A stretch of DNA of 5,398 nt from an uncultured Bdellovibrionales bacterium. GTDB lineage: Bacteria; Bdellovibrionota; Bdellovibrionia; Bdellovibrionales; UBA1609. Each line of letters begins with the position of its first letter. Within the stretch, counting starts at the first letter, position 1. The notes below the pieces were generated by a model, which was not told where the DNA came from, searched no databases, and saw nothing but the letters and a program-made list of their open reading frames with translations. The position numbers and the translations under genes were made by a program. The DNA lies in contig CALJPJ010000029.1 in the NCBI GenBank assembly GCA_937980625.1, forward strand, positions 1 through 5,398. The letters are read 5' to 3'. Shown here one piece after another: positions 1-5,398 of this stretch.

Positions 1-737
1 GCCCCAGGGTGAAGCTTTATAAGTTTTTTAAAAGGTAATAAGTCATGACTTCTTAAGTCTGAAAGAGTAGAGAGTTTTTGAGGTAAACCTTTATGACTAT
101 CTGTAGTCGTGTCACCATGACCCGGAAAATGTTTAAAGGTAGGTATTATAGAGTTTTCTTCAAGTGCAAAAGCTTGTGTACTTGCATATTTAACTACAGT
201 ATCAGGATCTTTACCAAAAGAGCGATTACCAATAAAGTTAAACTTATTTGGATCGGATAAATCTACAACTGGAGCTAAATTTACATTTATACCAAGAGAC
301 TTTAAAATATTAGATGTTTGGCTACTAACTTTATAACTTAAAGTAGGTGAGCCAGCTGTACTTACTGAAAGAGCACTTGGAAGATTTGGGCGGGTATGAA
401 TTCTAGTTACATGACCACCTTCTTGATCAATCATAAATAGAGCTGGGAGTAAATTTAGCTTTTCATATTCTTTTTGAATTTTATGAGTCAGATTGTATAA
501 CGACTTTGCTGATAAAATGTCTTTTCCGAAAAGTATGTATGATCCAGGGTGATGCTTTTTAAGCGCAGATCGATAGAATTTGTCAACAACAGGTTTATGT
601 ACATTGAAAATAAATATTTGGTTAATTTTTTCATCTAAAGACATTTTTTTTAAAATAGAATTTGCCTGTGTAGATGCATATAAAGAAGAGTTAGATATAA
701 ATATAAAAAGTATAAAAATAAATTTGATTTGTTTCAT
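1..737 (-). CDS. Exported NagZ-like family 3 glycoside hydrolase (beta-N-acetylhexosaminidase), C-terminus cut by window edge
   Basis: I translated the minus strand by hand: an uninterrupted frame of 245 codons runs from ATG at 737 to the window edge, with no stop. Residues 1-21 look like a Sec signal peptide (MKQIKF, then a hydrophobic Ile/Phe/Leu run, then SLYA|S) without a lipobox Cys, so a soluble periplasmic or secreted enzyme is expected. The rest matches the GH3 barrel of NagZ: IDQEGG (103-108), LAPVVDL (154-160), NRSFG (171-175), KHFPGHG (202-208) and DSH (213-215). In this family D213 and H215 form the Asp-His dyad acting as general acid/base. D104, R112, R172, K202 and H203 line up with the known GlcNAc-pocket residues of NagZ (as I recall them). 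The nucleophile Asp lies in the missing part. NagZ removes terminal beta-GlcNAc from peptidoglycan fragments. ATG 737 has a weak GGA Shine-Dalgarno 7 nt upstream; an in-frame ATG at 749 has none and would add four residues. The family call is firm; the exact substrate is inferred. Confidence 0.92.
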   Translation of the reverse strand, partial: MKQIKFIFILFIFISNSSLYASTQANSILKKMSLDEKINQIFIFNVHKPVVDKFYRSALKKHHPGSYILFGKDILSAKSLYNLTHKIQKEYEKLNLLPALFMIDQEGGHVTRIHTRPNLPSALSVSTAGSPTLSYKVSSQTSNILKSLGINVNLAPVVDLSDPNKFNFIGNRSFGKDPDTVVKYASTQAFALEENSIIPTFKHFPGHGDTTTDSHKGLPQKLSTLSDLRSHDLLPFKKLIKLHPG

Positions 738-757
738 ATAAATGTCCATCGATTATG

Positions 758-779
758 ATTATAATATATATATTATAAT
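758..779. promoter_or_regulatory. Perfect 22-nt AT-only palindrome with TATAAT boxes on both strands
   Basis: The left arm ATTATAATATA is followed directly by its exact reverse complement TATATTATAAT. It contains TATAAT on the plus strand (760-765 and 774-779) and on the minus strand (763-758 and 777-772). The minus-strand box at 777-772 would put a transcription start near 765, giving the glycosidase a short leader that includes its GGA Shine-Dalgarno. The 22-nt symmetry could also suit a dimeric regulator. The -35 matches upstream of these boxes are poor (TTACTA or TCACTA), and AT-rich palindromes arise easily in this composition, so the regulatory role is inference. Confidence 0.4.
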
Positions 780-882
780 ATAGTAAAAATAACTTAGTGA
801 TAATGATCGGATGAAAAGTTAGGATAATATGTATTAAAGTCGTAACTAGACTTGTCTTAAGTTGTAGGATTTAGCTTCTAAC

Positions 883-912
883 TTGATACTTCTAAAAGAA
901 TTATATTATGAT
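883..912 (+). promoter_or_regulatory. Candidate sigma70-like promoter of the barrel gene
   Basis: TTGATA (883-888) matches the -35 consensus TTGACA in 5 of 6 positions, and TATGAT (907-912) matches TATAAT in 5 of 6, with an 18-nt spacer. This is the best plus-strand pair I found between 738 and 918. A start six or seven bases past the -10 box falls at about 918-919, on the ATG itself, which would make the mRNA leaderless. If correct, the TTG at 883 is part of the -35 box and not a start codon. Confidence 0.4.
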
Positions 913-918
913 AAAAGT

Positions 919-1761
919 ATGGGCAAGGGTGCATCAAAGTTATTCTTTATACTATTTTTTATATTTCTATTACAAAATAGTTTATTAGCTGAAACATCGG
1001 CAGATGTTGATGAAGAGTTTAGTAGTAAAATTTCTCAAGAAACTAAATTATTATCTAAAGTAACGAATCGAAATAAAATAATAGATAATGGAAATAAAGA
1101 TAATAAGGTAATTGTTGAGCCTAGAAATATTATTCCTGTAACTTCTGCAGGAAAAATGGAAATGGTACCTTATAGAATGAGAAGAAAAAAGTGGGGACAG
1201 TTGTGGGGTGTTTCATATGGCACATACGTACCAGAAGATTATCAAGATCAAACTCCAATTAGTTTTTCAGAGTTTTATCCGGCTCCGAGCCTGGGGTTAT
1301 TATCAGTTGAGGCGACTTTTAAAAGAAACTATGATTATATTACGCTAGGCCTTTATACATCAGTTGGATATTTTAAAACTGAATCAGATGTAATAAATTT
1401 TGATTCTACATTAATGATTATACCTGTAAAGTTAGGCTTTGTTGCAAGCTTAGAAACTTTATGGCAAGAGCCTTGGGTAGTGCCATATGTTAATGGTGGT
1501 ATTTATTCTTCATTTTACCAAGAGGAGACAAATGGTTCGACTGTCGATGGCACAACACTAGTGTCATTCTATTTAACAGGTGGCTTAATGTTTCAAGTAG
1601 ACTGGCTTGATGACTTGACTGCGCGTGAAGGTTATCAAGCTAGTGGAATCGAAAATACATTTATTTTTATTGAAGGTAATTATTTGTCTGATTCTGTAGA
1701 AGAAAAAGATCCAGCAATGAATGGAATATATGCCAGTGCAGGGCTAAAGGTAGAGTTTTGA
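919..1761 (+). CDS. Secreted protein, probable eight-stranded outer membrane beta-barrel
   Basis: From ATG 919 the product has 280 residues. Residues 1-24 are a clear Sec signal peptide: MGKGASK, a Phe/Leu/Ile core, then LLA|ETS. Residues 25-85 are a polar, Asn/Lys/Glu-rich linker without recognisable domain, followed by a basic MRRKKW patch (87-92). From about 93 to the end I count eight amphipathic beta-strand candidates (roughly 94-105, 125-136, 138-154, 164-178, 188-202, 213-230, 247-256, 269-280), with aromatic girdle residues and a terminal Phe (LKVEF), the usual BAM recognition feature. Size fits small OmpA/OmpW-like barrels, but I recognise no specific family. TTG at 883 is an in-frame alternative that would add 12 residues ahead of the signal peptide; its AGGA (866-869) is 13 nt away, too far for a good site, so I prefer 919 although it also lacks a Shine-Dalgarno. 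The gene is divergent from the glycosidase and convergent with mfd. Function unknown; the barrel is inferred from strand pattern only. Confidence 0.8.
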   Translation: MGKGASKLFFILFFIFLLQNSLLAETSADVDEEFSSKISQETKLLSKVTNRNKIIDNGNKDNKVIVEPRNIIPVTSAGKMEMVPYRMRRKKWGQLWGVSYGTYVPEDYQDQTPISFSEFYPAPSLGLLSVEATFKRNYDYITLGLYTSVGYFKTESDVINFDSTLMIIPVKLGFVASLETLWQEPWVVPYVNGGIYSSFYQEETNGSTVDGTTLVSFYLTGGLMFQVDWLDDLTAREGYQASGIENTFIFIEGNYLSDSVEEKDPAMNGIYASAGLKVEF

Positions 1762-1795
1762 ATTATATATCTAAGCGGGTAAACAATTATTAAAC
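1762..1795. other. Short convergent gap without a visible terminator
   Basis: Only 34 bp separate the TGA of the barrel gene from the TAA (minus strand) of mfd. Two convergent genes usually share a bidirectional terminator here, but I see no GC-rich stem followed by a T-run on either strand. The only inverted pair, ATTAA/TTAAT, has a two-base loop and extends into the mfd stop codon. Termination may be Rho-dependent or inefficient. Confidence 0.5.
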
Positions 1796-4700
1796 TTAAT
1801 TACATATTTTAGCTAAGTACATAATCTCTTCATAAATACGTTCCCAAGCTTTATTTTTCATCTTGATTAACAACCGACTTTCGGGTGTAAGACTATATTT
1901 ATTATCAGCCCGTGAAGTTAATTGTAATACTTGGTTAGTTTTAAGTGGAGTCTCTTGAGTGAACTGTAATGTAATTCCACTTTTACCTTGTGAAAGGTCT
2001 TTAATTTGTAACTGTTTACATAAAAATCTTATAAGCATAAGACCAAGTAGATTAATGACTTGTTCAGGTAGTTTTCCAAATTGATCTCTCATATCATTTT
2101 CAATTTCATCAATATCTTCTATTTGATCAATGTCAGATAGTCGTTTGTAGTAAGAAAGACGTAAGCGTATATCAGAAATATATTTATCTGGTATTAGAGC
2201 AGGTATTCTTAAGTTTAACTCAGGCTCAAGAGAATTTATGATTTCAGGGTTTTCTTTTTGCTCATTAATAGCTTCTTTAAGAAGGTCCATATACAGTTCA
2301 TAACCAACAGTATTTACATGGCCACTTTGATTTTCTCCAAGTAAGTCGCCTGAGCCTCTTAATTCAAGGTCATATTGCGCAATTGTAATACCACTACCCA
2401 AATCAGAATTTTGTTGAATAACTTTCAGGCGCTCGATGGAGCTTTTATCTACAACCTTACTTTGAGGAACCATTAAGTAACAATAAGCTCTAGTTGAGCT
2501 ACGTCCAACACGGCCTCTAAGTTGATACAGTTGACTTAGGCCTAAGTTTTGTGCGTTATTAATAATAATTGTATTAGCATTTGGGATATCCATGCCTGAT
2601 TCAATAATAGTTGTGGATATTAAAACGTCGACTTCTTTATTTAAAAAACTAACCATGACTTTTTCTAAGTCACTTTCTTTCATTTGGCCATGACCAATAG
2701 CGAATTTGATATTAGGCAATAACTCTCTTAGCTCATGGGCAAGAGTTTCAATATTATTAACTCGGTTATGTAGGAAAAAAACCTGGCCACCACGATCGAC
2801 TTCATTTTGAATGGCTTTTTTAATTGTGTGTTGTTCATATTTACATATAAAAGTTCTAATCGGCAAACGATCAACTGGAGCAGTATTAATTAAACTTAAA
2901 TCTCGTAAGCCTAAAAAACTCATATTTAATGTTCTGGGTATAGGAGTTGCTGAAAGAGTTAAAGTGTCAACGTGGGACTTAATTGATCTGATTTTTTCTT
3001 TGTGTTTAACACCAAATTTTTGTTCTTCATCAATAATTAGTAAGCCAAGATTATTAAATTCAATGTCTTTACTAAATAAACGGTGGGTTCCAATAACAAT
3101 ATCCGCATTGCCACTTTTAATTTCTTGAATGCTATTTTTAATATTAGTTGGGCTTATAAATCTATTTAAACAATGTACTTTAAAAGGCCAATGCTGAAAG
3201 CGTTTTTTAAAATTCTCAAAATGTTGAAATGTTAAAATGGTAGTAGGGGCGATGATTGCAGCTTGTCTTCCATCGTTAACACAGTTAAAAGCTGCCCGCA
3301 TAGCAATTTCAGTTTTACCAAAACCAACGTCTCCGCATATTAATCTATCCATTGGTTTTTCTAGGGTCATATCATTCATAACATGGTTAATTGCGTTTAA
3401 CTGGTCATTCGTTTCGTCATATGGGAAAAAACTAACAAATTTATCAAAATCGTTATTGGGTGCAGGAAATGGGGGGCGACTTGCTTCAGAACGTTCAGCA
3501 TATAGCTTAAGTAAATCGCTTGCTATATCTTTAAGTTTACTCTTAACTTTGGTTTTAGCTTTTTTCCATGATTGTCCGCCAAGTTTATCAATGAGCCTAC
3601 CCTTGCCAGCTCCAGTAAACTTTTGGATTTGGCCAATTCTATAAATAGGAAGGTATAACTTGTCTCCGCCTTTATATTCAAGTTGAAGAAATTCTGCATC
3701 GATGCCAGAGATTGGCATCAAAGTTAAGCCATTGTAAATACCAACTCCATGTTCCTTATGAACAACAAAATCACCAGGCTTTAAATCTGAAAAATGTAAA
3801 GCCTGAGCTTTTTTAAAATCATTTTTGTGAGACTTTTTTAAACGAGTTTTATTTTTTCCAAATACATCAGATAGACTTAAAAAAATAATTCTTTCATCTT
3901 TGAGTTGAAAAGAATTACTTAAATCAGCAGGTAATATTGTTATTCGATTGCTATTAGCTTGATTATTTATTTCATTATTAATTAGAGAGCTTTGATCACC
4001 AGTATAAGTAATAAATTCAAACTTTGAGTTTTCAAGTAAAACTTGAAATTGGCGAATTATTTTCTCAGAGGACGAGGAAATAAAAATTGTATTTCCATGC
4101 TCTTTCCAATGAGATAGTTTTTTTGTTATGTAATTACAAAGCTCTTCATGAGATTCATTTTTGAGACTTTGGCAACTTTTCTTAAAATCCAAAAGTTGAT
4201 TGCATTGATAACTAATATTCTCTTCAGATTGACTAGAAATATTGTCAAAGTGAAGTTGTGATGCATTTAAAACCGTTGAGGTTGCAGGAAATGTAAGGTC
4301 ACTAATTTTTTTAAAAATTTTTTTATACTCTGGTAATAACGGAGATATTTTTTCAGAGTATTTATAATGCTCTTTTAAATCAGATAAAAACTTATCATGA
4401 TTTTTAATTTGTTCTTGATGATCTAAAGACCAAATATTAATAGGCTCATTAAAATAAGATAAAGGAGAACTCAAATTTTTATAAAAAGCATTAATAAAAT
4501 AGTCGCAACCGTGAAAATATTCCCAGCGAGTGAGTTGGTTTAAAGTATCTTTAATATCTGTGAGGTCAATACTTCTATTTGTAACAGAACTTTTTAAGTA
4601 GTGAGAAATTAACTGTCTATTCTCATCGGAAAAAATACATTCTTTGGCTGGTATTATTGTAGCGAGCTTTAATTGCTCAAGACTGCGCTGATTAATAGGG

Positions 4701-5296
4701 CTAAAATATTTAATGGATTCAATTATATCACCAAATAATTCAATTCTAATTGGCTTCGGGTGGGCTGCTGAAAAGATATCTAAAATGCCTCCACGCATTG
4801 CAAAAGAACCCGGGTCTTCAACAAGAGGAACTTGGTTGTAGCCGAGTCGAACTAATCTTTGTGATAAATTAGAGGAGAGTTGATCATTAGGTTTTATATT
4901 AAAGGAGTTATCAATAAAAATTTCAGGAGGTATTGTGTTTTGAAGGATTGCGGGCAAGGTAGCAATAAAAAATGTATTATTAGAAGAGCTTAAATTAAAA
5001 GCATTATAAAGCCAGCTTAACCGCTTATTTATAATCTGACTTGATGGTACAACCTCTGAATACATCTGAGAGCGAAAGTGAGGTAAGTGATTAATATTAG
5101 AGGATTTATTATAAAACAAAAGAGCCTTTTCTAAAGACTTAGCTTCTTTGTCATTAGACACAATCACGAGGTTGCTCTTTAGCTTTGAAATAGATGAAAA
5201 ATTAAGCAAATAAGCTAAGGCTTCAGGTGAACTTATGCCAGCAATATTAACCTCATTACTAGAGGAGTTGCTTATTTTTAAATCAAAATTATTCAT
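1796..5296 (-). CDS. mfd: Transcription-repair coupling factor Mfd (TRCF), full length
   Basis: This 1166-residue protein is close to E. coli Mfd (1148). Mfd is a cytoplasmic dsDNA translocase that binds stalled RNA polymerase, pushes it off the lesion and recruits UvrA for nucleotide excision repair. Domains in order: a UvrB-like N-terminal module (about 1-210) with the signature around 160-205 (FAMRGGILDIF, IRIELFGD); a poorly conserved middle (about 210-495); the CarD-like RNA polymerase interaction domain (about 503-570, PGDFVVHKEHGVGIY); a RecG-like SF2 motor with Walker A GDVGFGKTE (655-663), APTT (683-686), GTHRL (736-740), Walker B DEEQ (756-759), SATPIPRT (782-789), TTIIESGMDIPNANT (895-909) and QLRGRVGRS (925-933); the TRG motif region (about 974-1010); and the C-terminal D7 domain (about 1021-1125), which in E. 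coli masks the UvrA site. R168, R184 and F188 align with the E. coli UvrA contacts R165, R181 and F185. All motor motifs are intact, so it should be active. ATG 5296 has AGG 8 nt upstream. It ends 34 bp from the convergent barrel gene and starts 25 bp after a probable upstream gene. Confidence 0.99.
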   Translation of the reverse strand: MNNFDLKISNSSSNEVNIAGISSPEALAYLLNFSSISKLKSNLVIVSNDKEAKSLEKALLFYNKSSNINHLPHFRSQMYSEVVPSSQIINKRLSWLYNAFNLSSSNNTFFIATLPAILQNTIPPEIFIDNSFNIKPNDQLSSNLSQRLVRLGYNQVPLVEDPGSFAMRGGILDIFSAAHPKPIRIELFGDIIESIKYFSPINQRSLEQLKLATIIPAKECIFSDENRQLISHYLKSSVTNRSIDLTDIKDTLNQLTRWEYFHGCDYFINAFYKNLSSPLSYFNEPINIWSLDHQEQIKNHDKFLSDLKEHYKYSEKISPLLPEYKKIFKKISDLTFPATSTVLNASQLHFDNISSQSEENISYQCNQLLDFKKSCQSLKNESHEELCNYITKKLSHWKEHGNTIFISSSSEKIIRQFQVLLENSKFEFITYTGDQSSLINNEINNQANSNRITILPADLSNSFQLKDERIIFLSLSDVFGKNKTRLKKSHKNDFKKAQALHFSDLKPGDFVVHKEHGVGIYNGLTLMPISGIDAEFLQLEYKGGDKLYLPIYRIGQIQKFTGAGKGRLIDKLGGQSWKKAKTKVKSKLKDIASDLLKLYAERSEASRPPFPAPNNDFDKFVSFFPYDETNDQLNAINHVMNDMTLEKPMDRLICGDVGFGKTEIAMRAAFNCVNDGRQAAIIAPTTILTFQHFENFKKRFQHWPFKVHCLNRFISPTNIKNSIQEIKSGNADIVIGTHRLFSKDIEFNNLGLLIIDEEQKFGVKHKEKIRSIKSHVDTLTLSATPIPRTLNMSFLGLRDLSLINTAPVDRLPIRTFICKYEQHTIKKAIQNEVDRGGQVFFLHNRVNNIETLAHELRELLPNIKFAIGHGQMKESDLEKVMVSFLNKEVDVLISTTIIESGMDIPNANTIIINNAQNLGLSQLYQLRGRVGRSSTRAYCYLMVPQSKVVDKSSIERLKVIQQNSDLGSGITIAQYDLELRGSGDLLGENQSGHVNTVGYELYMDLLKEAINEQKENPEIINSLEPELNLRIPALIPDKYISDIRLRLSYYKRLSDIDQIEDIDEIENDMRDQFGKLPEQVINLLGLMLIRFLCKQLQIKDLSQGKSGITLQFTQETPLKTNQVLQLTSRADNKYSLTPESRLLIKMKNKAWERIYEEIMYLAKICN

Positions 5297-5304
5297 TTTA
5301 AAGG

Positions 5305-5307
5305 CCT
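5305..5307 (-). promoter_or_regulatory. Ribosome binding site of mfd
   Basis: On the minus strand TAGGCCTTTAAA directly precedes the ATG at 5296. The AGG core lies 8 nt from the start codon, a normal spacing, and supports this start. The match is short, as are the other putative sites in this window. Confidence 0.5.
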
Positions 5308-5321
5308 AAAAATTAAGTTAG

Positions 5322-5398
5322 TTATGCAGATAAAGCACTGCCAGGTATATTTTGCAATTTTAATGTCATACAGATATCCATATCAGATGAAATGAATA
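5322..5398 (-). CDS. Probable C-terminal tail of a gene upstream of mfd (partial, unidentified)
   Basis: One minus-strand frame is open from the window edge to TAA at 5324-5322 and encodes 24 residues, including DMDICMTLKLQ and ending NIPGSALSA. The stop is 25 bp before the mfd ATG, the same strand and a spacing typical of an operon, and I find no terminator or convincing promoter between them. The tail is too short to assign a family. An open run of this length can occur by chance, so the main support is position and the sensible amino acid composition. Confidence 0.45.
   Translation of the reverse strand, partial: FISSDMDICMTLKLQNIPGSALSA

Larger units (their letters stand above)
738..918. 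other. Divergent intergenic control region
   Basis: This 181-bp AT-rich stretch separates the start of the minus-strand glycosidase from the ATG of the plus-strand barrel gene, so promoters for both must lie here or overlap the gene ends. It holds a tandem GATTAT pair (751-762), the palindrome at 758-779 and the promoter candidate at 883-912. The heptamer CTTCTAA occurs twice (875-881 and 889-895), 14 nt apart, flanking the putative -35 box. I find no small open frame with a convincing ribosome binding site and no tRNA- or riboswitch-like fold. Confidence 0.6.

Noticed and set aside
747..749. ATG at 749 as start of the glycosidase
   Set aside because: It is in frame but has no Shine-Dalgarno, whereas ATG 737 has GGA at a suitable distance and gives a more typical signal peptide.
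751..807. Fur-box-like hexamers (tandem GATTAT at 751-762, GATAATGAT at 799-807)
   Set aside because: The expected forward-forward-reverse arrangement is incomplete and such hexamers are common by chance in AT-rich DNA.
858..886. Imperfect hairpin formed by AAGTTGTAG and CTAACTT
   Set aside because: The stem is short, AT-rich and bulged, with no T-run and no conserved riboswitch or attenuator features.
883..918. TTG at 883 as start of the barrel gene
   Set aside because: It would add 12 residues before a canonical signal peptide, the nearest AGGA is 13 nt upstream, and TTGATA fits better as a -35 box. It cannot be excluded completely.
2811..3128. Open frame of 105 codons on the plus strand
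   Set aside because: It lies wholly antisense to the conserved Mfd motor domain, has no ribosome binding site or recognisable domain, and is explained as a shadow of mfd codons.
3237..3644. Open frame of 135 codons on the plus strand
   Set aside because: It is antisense to the Mfd Walker A and RNA polymerase interaction regions; its apparent hydrophobic and Ser-rich composition comes from the complementary strand of Mfd codons.
1..5398. Mobile element, CRISPR, phage, toxin-antitoxin or tRNA features
   Set aside because: I looked for terminal inverted repeats, regularly spaced repeats, integrase or transposase motifs, small paired genes and cloverleaf folds, and found none.

Overview
The window is a low-GC (roughly one third G+C by eye) bacterial chromosomal segment with two complete genes, one gene truncated by the left edge and a probable gene tail at the right edge. 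Both N-terminal signal peptides and the outer-membrane-type beta-barrel point to a Gram-negative bacterium. The combination of an AT-rich genome, an exported NagZ-like glycosidase and a small barrel protein with a polar N-terminal linker would suit a member of the Bdellovibrionota (for example a Bacteriovorax/Halobacteriovorax-like organism). That assignment is inference from style, not from a diagnostic marker.

Layout from left to right. Positions 1-737 (minus) hold the first 245 codons of an exported family 3 glycoside hydrolase of the beta-N-acetylglucosaminidase (NagZ) type; its C-terminal part lies outside the window. Positions 738-918 form a divergent intergenic region with a perfect 22-nt AT-only palindrome and a sigma70-like promoter candidate. 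Positions 919-1761 (plus) encode a 280-residue secreted protein predicted to form an eight-stranded outer membrane barrel. A 34-bp gap follows. Positions 1796-5296 (minus) encode full-length Mfd, the transcription-repair coupling factor. Positions 5322-5398 (minus) look like the last 24 codons of a gene just upstream of mfd, probably in the same operon.

The genes do not form an obvious pathway. Mfd is housekeeping DNA repair (removal of stalled RNA polymerase and recruitment of UvrA). The two divergent genes both encode envelope proteins, one acting on peptidoglycan fragments and one probably in the outer membrane, and might share a control region. I see no mobile element, CRISPR array, RNA gene, defence module or other new multi-gene system. 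The more interesting signals are small: a possible leaderless transcript for the barrel gene, the divergent palindrome, and the export signal on a NagZ-type enzyme.
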